Positions 1 through 8,601 of a stretch of 64,000 nt of DNA are shown here, one piece after another (position 1 is the first letter of the stretch; every line of letters starts with the position of its first letter). Source of the DNA: Planctomycetaceae bacterium. GTDB lineage: Bacteria > Planctomycetota > Planctomycetia > Planctomycetales > Planctomycetaceae. A program made the translations under genes and the position numbers. A model generated the notes under the pieces. The model worked only from the letters and a program-made list of their open reading frames with translations. It was not told where the DNA came from and did not search any database. The stretch is from the NCBI GenBank assembly GCA_021732415.1, contig JAKFVC010000044.1:1-64000 (forward strand), in the 5' to 3' direction.

Positions 1-278
1 AACACCGTGACATGCCCCACATGCAGCAGGTCGAAGCAGCCATTCGTAAACACCACCCGTTTCCCCGCCTGCAGGCACGCCGCCCCCAGCGCCGCCAGTT
101 CAGCCCGATCGACGACCTTGGCCCCCCGAGTATGCGACCAGCCCGACAACTCGGCCCGAATCTCCGGCCACGACACCGGAGCCACGCCGAACCGTTCGAC
201 CTTCAACCCCGCCGCCGCATTGATCAGCGACAAGGTCTCGTCCCACCCCTTGTCATTCGCAAAACACCACCCCACCAT
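1..278 (-). CDS. hldE: 5'-truncated hldE: ADP-heptose synthase adenylyltransferase part (partial at window edge)
   Basis: Read on the minus strand, the first ATG is at 276-278 with an in-frame TGA just upstream. The product opens with the tail of a PfkB-type kinase domain ([19 protein letters not shown]), then a linker, then KVVDRAEL and the nucleotidyltransferase signature [15 protein letters not shown], after which it leaves the window. This matches the junction of bifunctional HldE, which makes ADP-heptose for the lipopolysaccharide core: the kinase phosphorylates heptose-7-phosphate and the C-terminal domain adenylylates heptose-1-phosphate. Almost all of the roughly 300-residue kinase is missing, and nothing recognisable as kinase lies upstream (279-640). 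The adenylyltransferase half may still work alone, as RfaE2 does elsewhere. The domain call is firm from the [12 protein letters not shown] motif; the truncation is inferred from the in-frame stop. Confidence 0.8.
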   Translation of the reverse strand, partial: MVGWCFANDKGWDETLSLINAAAGLKVERFGVAPVSWPEIRAELSGWSHTRGAKVVDRAELAALGAACLQAGKRVVFTNGCFDLLHVGHVTV

Positions 279-642
279 CGCTATCCACGCGGATCACGGG
301 CACAGGAGCCTCCGAACTAAACCAGGAATTCAGAGTTAATGGAAGGGAGGGTTTACGATCGGCGAAAGGCACGTTGGGCGGCGAGCCGGAAAGCTTCAGA
401 CAATTCGGCGAGAGAGGGGACGGTTAATTGGTGGGAGGTACTAGACGGTGGGAAGTCCGCGGCCTCGGCATCAGCCGAGGACTTGGCTGGCAGATCAAGC
501 CTGACAAAATGGACAGTCGGGGTGCTGGTGTGGATCGATCCCAGTTGTTTCGAGCGATAAGTGAGAATCACCAGCGGACGTTTGGACCGCGGCGGACGCT
601 GTTGATTCCGGCGTCGCTGGGGGCTCACGTGATGAAATTGAG
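279..642. other. Stretch without a convincing gene
   Basis: About 360 bases between the truncated hldE and the recombinase remnant. Overlapping ORFs exist on both strands but none shows a recognisable motif, a signal peptide or a good ribosome binding site. Because both neighbours are broken, this is probably a decayed insertion boundary. Confidence 0.5.
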
Positions 643-1191
643 TCAAGAGTTACACCTTCTGCAAAAAGTTTGACGAGTTGGAGAAAGCACATGGCGGATC
701 AGCCAATCCTCTTCCGCCTGCAGCGCAGCGCTGCGATCGACAAAGGGACCCAGAATGTCGACTCGGTCGTTGATCGCAATCAGGCGTGTGCCTTCATCCT
801 CACTGAGTTCTCAAAAATCGAGGGCGCGGTTGCGACGGCAGATCCGACCAAGATCTTCGGAAATGACGACATCGATCATGCCACTTTCAATCGCGTCTGT
901 CAGCTCATCTAGCTCTTTGCGATCCAGATGCTCGCCGCTGCCCACACTCTTTATTACCTCGAAAGTGATTTGTCCTTCATATTCTTGTTTCACCTCATTT
1001 TGACAATAGGCTTCTTGGTCCTCCAAGCTGCGTGGATCTTGTTTGTCCGTACTGATCCGAGCGACGATCAGTACACGGGTCACCTTACAGTCCTTCGGAC
1101 GATACACGTTATCTGACTTTCGATTCACAGGCGTCTCTCCCACAATAAAAGGGAGGGCCCGCCGCAGGGCATGGCTTGGCACGTGTGCCAA
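643..1191 (-). pseudogene. Serine recombinase (resolvase/invertase N-terminal domain), nonsense-mutated and truncated
   Basis: The product contains RVLIVARISTDKQDP followed by LEDQEAYC, the catalytic-domain start of serine recombinases (catalytic Ser in ARIST), and later DVVISEDLGRICRR, another conserved block. The reading frame hits TGA at 811-813 directly after RALDF, yet the same frame continues beyond it with ELSEDEGTRLIAINDRVD, the expected next block of the family. The stop sits where relatives usually carry Cys (FCE), so a TGC or TGT to TGA change is likely. The frame then runs about 35 more codons without family features and ends at 643. The DNA-binding C-terminal domain is absent. 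This is a dead or N-terminal-only remnant of a mobile element or integrated phage. Start at 1191 is uncertain, since the domain itself begins about 37 codons downstream. Confidence 0.75.
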
Positions 1192-1519
1192 AAAAGCCCG
1201 TTAGACCTGATCACTGCTGACGAAAGATGATCACAGATGACACATCGCAACCAATTATGCTAAAATCGCTTGTGGCCGTAACTGCCGTGGCAATAAAGCC
1301 TTGCGAAAATGCCGTTAAAGAAGCCCAGATTCTTGAATCTGGGTGAGCGGACTGAACAAGAGACTTGGACTCATTCAATCTGCGGATTGCGTGAGGCGCT
1401 GTCCTCTGTGAAAACTCGTGGAATCAATAGTGATTAAGCAGCAATTCAAATAGTGCATGTGACCGCGGTTCACGGTACACTGGTGAGGGTTGCGTTCATC
1501 ACCTGTTTGCGAGGCGCTC
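1192..1519. other. Intergenic region with a 9-bp hairpin, possible mobile-element end
   Basis: Non-coding stretch between the recombinase remnant and the DUF1552 gene. It contains a perfect hairpin at 1324-1343 (CCCAGATTC, 2-base centre, GAATCTGGG). Such imperfectly flanked subterminal hairpins occur at ends of IS200/IS605-type elements, and the neighbouring remnant is also mobile DNA, but no transposase is present and a transcription terminator is an alternative. The promoter of the downstream gene must lie in the AT-richer part (about 1360-1480); no box is clear enough to name. Confidence 0.35.
1324..1343. repeat. Perfect 9-bp hairpin
   Basis: CCCAGATTC and GAATCTGGG separated by two bases. 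It lies between a dead recombinase and a live gene and may be a terminator or a mobile-element end. Confidence 0.55.
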
Positions 1520-2842
1520 ATGTCTGCACAGCCACTTTCCCGCCGCACGGTCCTCAAGACTCTGGGAGCCGCCATTCCTCTGCCTCTGCTGGAGGCCATG
1601 TTGCCGCGGGTCTCGTTGGCCGCTGAGGCGAGTCCCGTGCCGCCGCGGATGCTGGTTTGCCACTTCGGAACGGGAATGAACATTCGCGAGTTTTTCCCCG
1701 CCGAGACCGGGCCGGACTGCGTGCTGCCGCGCATCGTCAAACCGCTTGAAGCGTGGCGAAAACGGATGACGATCGTTTCCGGAATGAAGCTGGAACACGG
1801 CGGAGGACATACCGGCGACTATACGTTCCTGACCGGTACGGAAGGCTGGACCTCAACGGGCATTAAGAGCGGTATCTCCGCCGATCAGCTCGTGGCGAAT
1901 TCGATCGCTCAGGAAACGCGATTTCCGTCGCTGCAACTTTCCATCGCGCGCGGCACGAATTACGGGCAACAGGGATTGGCGACCTTATCGTGGAACAAGA
2001 ATGGAATTCCACTGGCTGCCGAGAATGACCCGCAGGCGGTCTTTCGGCGCTTGTTCGGAGTCGATGACGAACACGAAGCGGTCGTGCGTCGCGCGGGGCA
2101 CCGTCGTCGTGGCAGTATTCTGGACTATGTCAACGATCAAGCCAAGCGGATGGAACGCACCGTCGGCGCGAATGATCGTCAGAAGCTCGACGAGTATTTC
2201 ACATCGGTTCGTGAAATCGAAGGACAGTTAAAGCGCGACGTGGATTGGTCGCAACGACCCAAGCCGAAGCCGGAACTGGGTGAGCTGGGTGACTACTCGC
2301 GCAGCCTGACGCCCGCTGTGCAGGGCTTTGACTATAACACGTACCAGAAGCTGATGTACGATCTGATTGCCCTCGCATTTCAAACCGATTCGACACGCGT
2401 GATTACCTACAACGTGCGTCAGGAACTGGCGGGCGGCACGTTTGCCGTGCATCGTGTTTCGAAAGATTTCCACGCCCTGACGCATCACAACAATGATCCG
2501 AAGAATCTGGATGAGCTGGCTCAGGTCGATCAGATCAACATGGGCTTCTGGGCGCAGTTCATGGCCCGGATGGACCAGATCAAGCAAGTCGATGGCAGCA
2601 GTTTGCTCGACCATACGATGATGGCCTTCTCATCCAGTGCCGGCATGGACCATTCGCGCGACAAGTTGCCCACGGCGATTTTCGGCGGCGAAGCACTGGG
2701 CCTGAAACATCACACACACCTGAAACTGGCTGAGAACACACCGTTGGCCCGTGTCTGGCACACGATGGCCGACCGCATGGGAGTGCGTGCCGAAACGATT
2801 CAGGACAGTCGTGGACCGATTTCTGAATTGCTACGAACGTAG
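1520..2842 (+). CDS. DUF1552 (HXXSHH family) exported protein
   Basis: A 440-residue protein with an N-terminal RRTVLKTLGAAIPLPLLEAM, a twin-arginine-like signal, so it is probably exported folded. Family landmarks are FGTGMNIREFFP near residue 55, the GGGHTGDYTFLTG block, and HALTHH, the variant of the HxxSHH motif that names the family. AFSSSAGMDHSRDKLPTAIF near the C-terminus is also typical. DUF1552 genes usually accompany DUF1592 cytochrome proteins; one lies two genes downstream (5433-8081). The biochemical role is unknown. The ATG at 1520 is preferred over the upstream in-frame TTG at 1490 because it starts the signal peptide and follows GAGG. The stop codon TAG (2840-2842) lies inside the GTAG of a palindromic repeat, so the 3' end may have been set by that insertion. 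Confidence 0.9.
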   Translation: MSAQPLSRRTVLKTLGAAIPLPLLEAMLPRVSLAAEASPVPPRMLVCHFGTGMNIREFFPAETGPDCVLPRIVKPLEAWRKRMTIVSGMKLEHGGGHTGDYTFLTGTEGWTSTGIKSGISADQLVANSIAQETRFPSLQLSIARGTNYGQQGLATLSWNKNGIPLAAENDPQAVFRRLFGVDDEHEAVVRRAGHRRRGSILDYVNDQAKRMERTVGANDRQKLDEYFTSVREIEGQLKRDVDWSQRPKPKPELGELGDYSRSLTPAVQGFDYNTYQKLMYDLIALAFQTDSTRVITYNVRQELAGGTFAVHRVSKDFHALTHHNNDPKNLDELAQVDQINMGFWAQFMARMDQIKQVDGSSLLDHTMMAFSSSAGMDHSRDKLPTAIFGGEALGLKHHTHLKLAENTPLARVWHTMADRMGVRAETIQDSRGPISELLRT

Positions 2843-2973
2843 GATGGCCGCCCCGGCCGTCGTATTGCGCGAGTACCACCGCCACAAAGCTGCCGCACTC
2901 GTAGCCGTTTGACATGACTCACGATCGAGTTTTCCCGCCGATGAAAAGAAGACGGCCGAGGCGGCCATCCTAC
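2839..2973. repeat. Family A nested palindrome (REP-doublet-like), copy 1
   Basis: Left arm 2839-2861 is GTAG followed by the hairpin GATGGCCG-ccc-CGGCCGTC; right arm 2951-2973 is the inverse hairpin ending in CTAC. The spacer is about 89 bases of unrelated sequence. The T in GAT faces a G, a wobble kept in both arms. The left GTAG supplies the TAG stop of the preceding DUF1552 gene. Confidence 0.85.
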
Positions 2974-2999
2974 GAGGCCTACACGGCCTCGACACGAAA

Positions 3000-5411
3000 A
3001 TGCATTCCATGGTCGACATGACTTACCATCTTCGAACCCTGCTGACACAGAGCCCACTCAGACGCATGTCGATCGCCGTTGTCGTGTGCCTCGCCGGGCT
3101 GCTTCACCCGACTCTGCAAGCGGCCGATGATGTCCGCAGTTCCGTTGGTCTTACCCTGCGCCTGATCGGAGCGGGCCGGTTTGAAATGGGTGAGAACGAT
3201 CTGGGGCCGGGTTTCTCGAAGGATCATTCTGAGTTTCAAACAGGCGATGTCCGGCCCGTTCATCCTGTGGTGCTGACGAAGCCGTATTATCTCGCGACGA
3301 CCGAAGTCACCGTCGGGCAATTCAAGCAATTTGTCGTCGATACAGGATACAAGACCTCGGCCGAGACCAACGCAGCCGGCAGCGTGGGTTGGGATCCGGC
3401 GCCTCCCAAGGACAATCCTCGCGGTGTGAGTACCTTCCGCGACGGCGGTGGCTTCAATTGGAAGCAACCTGGTTTCGACCAGGAGGACAGCCATCCCGTG
3501 ACCGGCGTCAGCTTTGCCGACGCGAAGGCCTTCTGTGCCTGGCTGTCGAAGAAAGAGGGAGTCAAATACCGGCTTCCGACGGAAGCCGAATGGGAATACG
3601 CCGCCCGTGCGGGAACTGAATCTTTTTTCTCGTTCGGCGACGCCTACCGCGGCGTGATTCAGCGGTTCGCCAATATCGGCAATGTTGAACTGGAGCTGGC
3701 GTTTCCTGACCGAGTTCGTCGGCAGTGGCTGGTTGATGTCAAAGTCGATCCAGCCGACAAGCATGTGTTTACTGCCCCTGTTGGCAGTTACCAGGCGAAT
3801 CCCTGGGGCCTGTTCGATACCTACGGCAACGTTTGGGAATGGTGCGAGGACGACTATCTCGACACGTCTTATGCGCCGTATGTCAGTGCGAACTATCACC
3901 AAGTCCGTAAGCGGGCGATTGATCCGCTGAATACGGAAAAATGGAGCAATCAGGGTGAGTGGCGCGTCATTCGAGGTGGGGCGTGGTTCAATTCACCGAT
4001 CCAGTGCCGATCGTCGTGCCGCGGATACTTCGAGGCCTCTGACGCAGCGTGCTATATCGGATTCCGCGTGGCACGAGACGCCCCTGAAGCCGATATCGCT
4101 ACCGCGAAACAGCGCTTCGATCAGTCCGAAGCAGCCAGAGCGACGATCGAGAAGTTGGCCGACCGGATTCAAGAGCGACGCACCGGTCGGTTGACGATCG
4201 ACCTCAACCTGCAACGACAGGAATTGACCGAAGAGTTCCTGAAAGCACTGCAAACTCTGGATGAACCTGTCGATCTCCACTTGAACGTCAGTTACAAGCT
4301 GTCGGCGACTCAACTTGGGGAGCTAGGAAAAATCCCTCAACTCAAAGGCCTCTCGGTTAACGGTGTAGACAAGGCGGTCACGGACGCCGATTTTGGGATG
4401 TTGGCCAAGCATCCGCAACTCGAATGGTTGCAACTTTCGGGGGTACCACAGCTCACGAACGACGTGGTGAAACATCTGCGGAACATGGAGCGCCTGGAAT
4501 TCATGCAACTGGATGGGACCGCTATTACCGACGACGGGTTGCAGCAACTCCCGGAACTCAAGCGGTTGAAATCGCTGCGGTTGAATGGAACCGCAGCGCG
4601 TGGCTTGGTGCTGGCTCGATTTCGAGGCTCGCCATTGGAACGATTTTCCTGCGACCACCTGAGCGATGAGGGAGCCCGGTTGCTTTCAAAATTTCCGAAG
4701 CTCGTGGAGTTATCCGTGGGAGGGAGCCCGATCACGGGTGCGGGTCTGGCGGACATTGCTCGCCTGCCGTCGTTACAATCGCTCGCCCTGGCTGGCTGCC
4801 GTGATTTGAAGGACGCGGACTTTGCCGTGCTGGGAACTATCTACGGTCTCAGCAACGCGTATCTGATCAATACGGCGGCCGGAGATCTGGCCGCGCAAGG
4901 TCTGGCCCGACTTAACAACATGCGCGATCTACACCTCGGCAGCGACCAACTCACCGATGCTGGTGTGCGCAAGTTGTGCGAGATTGTCTCTCTGCACAGC
5001 CTCACGATTAATTCCGACGCGGTCAACCTGACCGACGAGGCCTTCGTTGATCTCTGGCGGCTGACGAACCTCCATGGTCTCACCATGTCGGCTCCGCATG
5101 TGACTGGCAGCCGTTTGTCGGCGATGGATGAACTGCGTCGTCTGGAGTGGGTGAATCTGGAAGGAGGCAGCATTGGTGATGCTGCCCTGGAAAATATCGC
5201 CAAGTCGGAAACGTTGAAGCGTCTCGTCATTGGAAGTGGTCAAAAAGGAGGCCCCGCCGCACTGACTGACGCGGGCCTCTTGCACTTAGCCAAGGCCCGT
5301 CAGCTGACGAATGTGTCGCTCATCCGGCGTGGTACTCAAGTGACAGATAACGGGGCCGCTGAACTACGCAAGCTTCGCCCTGCCCTGACGGTCGACGTGC
5401 GCAATCCGTGA
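3000..5411 (+). CDS. FGE/SUMF1-like domain protein with C-terminal leucine-rich repeats
   Basis: An 803-residue exported protein. A hydrophobic stretch (SIAVVVCLAGLLHPTLQA) forms the signal peptide. Residues about 50-360 are a formylglycine-generating-enzyme/sulfatase-modifying fold: GRFEMGEN, YYLATTEVTVGQF, PVTGVSFADAKAFCAWL, YRLPTEAEWEYAARAG, NPWGLFDTYGNVWEWC and VIRGGAWFN to IGFRVA. The catalytic Cys pair of true FGE is not in its usual position after RGG, so a modifying activity is doubtful; many bacterial members act as binding or EgtB-like domains. From about residue 395 to the end run leucine-rich repeats of the type LxxLxGTAITDDGLxxLPxL. The gene lies between a DUF1552 gene and a DUF1592 cytochrome gene on the same strand. 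In-frame ATGs at 3000, 3009, 3018 and 3066 all keep the signal peptide and none has a strong ribosome binding site, so the start is uncertain. Confidence 0.85.
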   Translation: MHSMVDMTYHLRTLLTQSPLRRMSIAVVVCLAGLLHPTLQAADDVRSSVGLTLRLIGAGRFEMGENDLGPGFSKDHSEFQTGDVRPVHPVVLTKPYYLATTEVTVGQFKQFVVDTGYKTSAETNAAGSVGWDPAPPKDNPRGVSTFRDGGGFNWKQPGFDQEDSHPVTGVSFADAKAFCAWLSKKEGVKYRLPTEAEWEYAARAGTESFFSFGDAYRGVIQRFANIGNVELELAFPDRVRRQWLVDVKVDPADKHVFTAPVGSYQANPWGLFDTYGNVWEWCEDDYLDTSYAPYVSANYHQVRKRAIDPLNTEKWSNQGEWRVIRGGAWFNSPIQCRSSCRGYFEASDAACYIGFRVARDAPEADIATAKQRFDQSEAARATIEKLADRIQERRTGRLTIDLNLQRQELTEEFLKALQTLDEPVDLHLNVSYKLSATQLGELGKIPQLKGLSVNGVDKAVTDADFGMLAKHPQLEWLQLSGVPQLTNDVVKHLRNMERLEFMQLDGTAITDDGLQQLPELKRLKSLRLNGTAARGLVLARFRGSPLERFSCDHLSDEGARLLSKFPKLVELSVGGSPITGAGLADIARLPSLQSLALAGCRDLKDADFAVLGTIYGLSNAYLINTAAGDLAAQGLARLNNMRDLHLGSDQLTDAGVRKLCEIVSLHSLTINSDAVNLTDEAFVDLWRLTNLHGLTMSAPHVTGSRLSAMDELRRLEWVNLEGGSIGDAALENIAKSETLKRLVIGSGQKGGPAALTDAGLLHLAKARQLTNVSLIRRGTQVTDNGAAELRKLRPALTVDVRNP

Positions 5412-5432
5412 AATCGATTTCCGAGATGTTCC

Positions 5433-8081
5433 ATGAGTAGTAGCTATCTATCACGGTGGTGCTCCAGCTTGCTGATTCCAATTCTGGGATTAGTGATATT
5501 TACGACCCACGAACCCAACTTTGTTCCAGCGGACGAGACGTCCAAGCCCTCTGCACTGCCAGCAGTCGTCGATCGCCAGACGTTCGAAAAGGACGTCCGG
5601 CCCTTCTTGACCAAGCACTGCGTGCAATGTCACGGTGAAAAGAAGGCTGAAGCGAAATTGCGGTTGGATACACTCGCCGCGGATTTCTTGCAGCGGGCTT
5701 CGTCTGACAAGTGGGTGGAAGTTCTCGATCGTATGAACCTGGGTGAGATGCCACCGGCGGACGAACCGCGTCCAGATGCCGTGGCGCTCTCGCGGACGGT
5801 TGACTGGATTACGTCCGAACTGCAACATGCCCGACAGGTTTCCCAATCGACGGGGGGCCAGGTCCTGCTGCGACGACTGACGCGGTTGGAATATGCCAAC
5901 ACTGTCCGCGACCTGCTGCAGGTCAACTTCGTCGAAGGGGAAAGCCCGCTGGAGCAACTGCCACCCGACGGCGCGATTGCGGGATTTGATCGCGTCAGCA
6001 AGGCGTTGCTCCTGGATCCCTCATTGATGGAAGCCTACTTGACCGTCGCCCAGCATGTGGCAGACAGAGCAGTCATTTTTCGTCCGCCGCCAGTGCCGCA
6101 GCGGACACTGCGGTTTGAGTTTGCACAGACGGCTAACTCGGCCATGTCTTACATTCTGAATAGCCGGCCGGCCCAAATGGATGGTGAGCGCTTAGTGCTC
6201 ATGGAATCAGCAGCCCGGACGTTCGGCAAACTGCGGCACCCGTCAAATGATAAAGAAATTCCGATCACCGGCAGGTACCGCATTCGGGTTAGTGCTGCGG
6301 CCGATCCTGGCCAACGTGCTGAGCCGGTCTATATGGACGTGACCTATGGTGCCCAGGGGCGGCATGCGAGATTTCGAGTCGATGCCCCGAAGGATGCTCC
6401 CCAGGTTTATGAGTTCGAGAAAACTTTCGACGCCTTCACGCCCGGTGAATTTCAGGTCGGAATCGTCAATGGGACTCGGTTCAGCGAAGGGAACCAGGAG
6501 TGGTATCACCTGAGTGGCATCTTGACGAGATTGGCTGAGGCGGGAAAGGCCTTGGAGTCGACCCGAATCAAATCCAGGATGCGCGCCGAAGGTTCCTATA
6601 GCGAGTCTGTGCGCGGTTCCTATTTGCCCAAGGTTCTGCATCTGCAAGGACTGCCGAAACTGTACTTGGACTGGATCGAAGTCATCGGGCCAATCCAAGG
6701 CGAATACCCGCCGCCGAGCATCAAGTCGATTTTCGGCGACCCCGAGATCGCCACGCATTTCTCCAAGCCCGAGACCCCGCGCGAGCAACTCGTCAAAGAT
6801 ACCCGAGCGGTATTCACGCAACTGTTGCCACGTGCGTTTCGTCGTCCGGTCAAGGACGCAGATGTGCAACCTCTGGTGGATCTCGTCGAGGCAGAATTGA
6901 AAGTCGGGGCCACTCCGCAGCAGGCGATTAAGACCGGATTGGTCGCGATGTTGAGTTCGCCCGACTTCCTCTTTTTGTTCGAACCCGTCCAGCAACCAGA
7001 GAAGCGGCGGCGATTGAATGATCATGAGCTGGCCTGCCGGCTGAGCTACTTCCTCTGGAGCACTTTGCCCGATGCGGAACTGACGCAATTGGCGAACGCC
7101 GGCAAGCTGAATTCACCGGATGTTTTGAAGGGACAGCTCGATCGCCTGCTGGCCGATCCCAAGATCGAAGGCTTCATCCAGGGCTTCGCCCGGCAATGGT
7201 TGAAGGTCGATGAATTCGACCGTTTCGCGCCGGACGTGCAGATCTATCCCGAATTCTACGCGACTGACATGGTTGGCATTGAGGCCGACGTCCAAGAGGA
7301 ACCGCTAGCCTTCTTTCGCGAGATCCTGCGAAAAGACGAGCCGATTGTCACCTTTCTCGACAGCGATTGGCTGATGCTGAACGAACGGCTCGCGAAGTTG
7401 TATGGAATAGAAGGCGTGACGGGAACCGAGCTACGACGAGTTGCACTGAAACGCGACGACAAGAATCCCTCAGGTATTCGCCGCGGCGGTTTGCTCGGCA
7501 TGGCCGGCGTCCATTTGTGGGGCGCGGATGGAAATCGTACAAAGCCCGTCGAGCGCGGGAAGTACATCCTGACCGTCTTGTTCAATGATCCCCCTGCCCC
7601 GCCTCCGCCGAATGCCGGTGAAGTTGAACCCAACCTGAACGGCCAGAAGCTGACGGTCCGCGAACGGTTGGCCAGGCATCGCGAGCAAACCACTTGTAAA
7701 AACTGCCACTACCGCATCGATCCTTATGGATTGGCGATGGAGAACTTCAATGTCATTGGCCAGTGGCGTGAGCGGATGGATGGCGAAAAGCCATTGGCTC
7801 ATTGGGGAGACGACCGTCCGGCGATCGATGCCTCGGGAACTCTGCCTAATGGGCGGGCGTTCGCTAATTTCGTGGAATTCAAACACACGATGCTCGAGCA
7901 GCAAGCTCGGTTCACTCGGGCGTTTGCCGAGAAACTGTTTATTTACGCGATGGGGCGCACGTTGGAATCGAATGACCGAGCGGCGATCGACAGTATGGTT
8001 TCAGACATGCAAACGCAAAGCCCCTCACCACGAACGATGCTGTTGAAGTTGATTATTTCGGAACCGTTTCAGACGAAATGA
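5433..8081 (+). CDS. DUF1587/1592/1588/1585 planctomycete cytochrome-like protein
   Basis: An 882-residue exported protein. After a hydrophobic leader, the N-terminus has a c-type heme site CVQCH (Cys63, Cys66, His67) in a planctomycete cytochrome C context (FEKDVRPFLTKHC). Then follow the domain blocks usual for the family: RRLTRLEYANTVRDLL (DUF1587), a carbohydrate-binding-like middle, PRAFRRPVKDADV and RLSYFLWSTLPDAEL (DUF1592), GGLLGMAGV with NRTKPVERGKYI (DUF1588), and a second heme-like site CKNCHYRIDPYGLAMENF (DUF1588/1585). The end RTMLLKLIISEPFQTK is characteristic. It starts 21 bases after the FGE/LRR gene and probably shares its transcript. The role is unknown; a periplasmic electron-transfer or polysaccharide-related function is usually suspected. 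Confidence 0.92.
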   Translation: MSSSYLSRWCSSLLIPILGLVIFTTHEPNFVPADETSKPSALPAVVDRQTFEKDVRPFLTKHCVQCHGEKKAEAKLRLDTLAADFLQRASSDKWVEVLDRMNLGEMPPADEPRPDAVALSRTVDWITSELQHARQVSQSTGGQVLLRRLTRLEYANTVRDLLQVNFVEGESPLEQLPPDGAIAGFDRVSKALLLDPSLMEAYLTVAQHVADRAVIFRPPPVPQRTLRFEFAQTANSAMSYILNSRPAQMDGERLVLMESAARTFGKLRHPSNDKEIPITGRYRIRVSAAADPGQRAEPVYMDVTYGAQGRHARFRVDAPKDAPQVYEFEKTFDAFTPGEFQVGIVNGTRFSEGNQEWYHLSGILTRLAEAGKALESTRIKSRMRAEGSYSESVRGSYLPKVLHLQGLPKLYLDWIEVIGPIQGEYPPPSIKSIFGDPEIATHFSKPETPREQLVKDTRAVFTQLLPRAFRRPVKDADVQPLVDLVEAELKVGATPQQAIKTGLVAMLSSPDFLFLFEPVQQPEKRRRLNDHELACRLSYFLWSTLPDAELTQLANAGKLNSPDVLKGQLDRLLADPKIEGFIQGFARQWLKVDEFDRFAPDVQIYPEFYATDMVGIEADVQEEPLAFFREILRKDEPIVTFLDSDWLMLNERLAKLYGIEGVTGTELRRVALKRDDKNPSGIRRGGLLGMAGVHLWGADGNRTKPVERGKYILTVLFNDPPAPPPPNAGEVEPNLNGQKLTVRERLARHREQTTCKNCHYRIDPYGLAMENFNVIGQWRERMDGEKPLAHWGDDRPAIDASGTLPNGRAFANFVEFKHTMLEQQARFTRAFAEKLFIYAMGRTLESNDRAAIDSMVSDMQTQSPSPRTMLLKLIISEPFQTK

Positions 8082-8160
8082 TCTGACTACGTGTGCAGGG
8101 AAATGAGTTAGAGTGTCAGTGCTTCTTCTCCAATACGGATCGTCGAGGTTAGGTGAAAGA

Positions 8161-8520
8161 ATGATGCGTCGTCGCGGTGTACTCATCGTCGTTGTTGCGT
8201 TGTACGCCGTAACTTGGGTCGGTGGATGGCGTTCACACGAACGTGAGATCGCTGCATTCGCTCGACATCGCTACGACTCAGCGATATCGATGAACGCCAA
8301 ACTTGCTCAGCACGCGTCTGAAAAAGGATATTCAATCAAGTTGCGTGCTGGTGGTCCGAGTAGCGGTGTCGAATGGTGCATCCCAATAGTTCCCGGTTTG
8401 TGTCTCGCTAATTCGTACTATGTAGTCGGACCGTTGTATGCCGCGGGTACGACAAAGCTTGTTCTCTTCTATGGAGTCGGTAGCATCACCGTGTGTAACT
8501 TGGCCGGCTGGTATGCATGA
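8161..8520 (+). CDS. Small hypothetical membrane-anchored protein
   Basis: A 119-residue protein starting MMRRRG. The ATG at 8161 follows GGTGAAAG, and residues about 6-22 form one transmembrane helix or uncleaved signal (VLIVVVALYAVTWVGGW). The rest is a small extracytoplasmic domain with two Cys (EWCIPIVPGLC) and a second hydrophobic stretch at the C-terminus (TTKLVLFYGVGSITVCNLAGW). I recognise no family. It is inserted between two cytochrome-type genes, with about 80 bases on each side. Confidence 0.6.
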   Translation: MMRRRGVLIVVVALYAVTWVGGWRSHEREIAAFARHRYDSAISMNAKLAQHASEKGYSIKLRAGGPSSGVEWCIPIVPGLCLANSYYVVGPLYAAGTTKLVLFYGVGSITVCNLAGWYA

Positions 8521-8601
8521 TACGCTGTTTGATAAGCGATATTAATACGACGCGCGTCGCGGTACGTTAGGTATAAGGCGAAAGTTAAGGTTCTTGATCT
8601 C

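Noticed and set aside
7-339. Plus-strand ORFs of about 100 codons at the left edge
   Set aside because: The minus strand encodes an unmistakable heptose adenylyltransferase motif across the same bases; these are antisense shadows.
811-813. Selenocysteine at the recombinase TGA
   Set aside because: The gene is also missing its C-terminal domain and no SECIS-like context is evident; a nonsense mutation is simpler.
1173-1192. Hairpin TTGGCAC-gt-GTGCCAA followed by A6 as a terminator
   Set aside because: The A-run would suit only minus-strand transcription in the wrong position, and the site lies within the recombinase reading frame.
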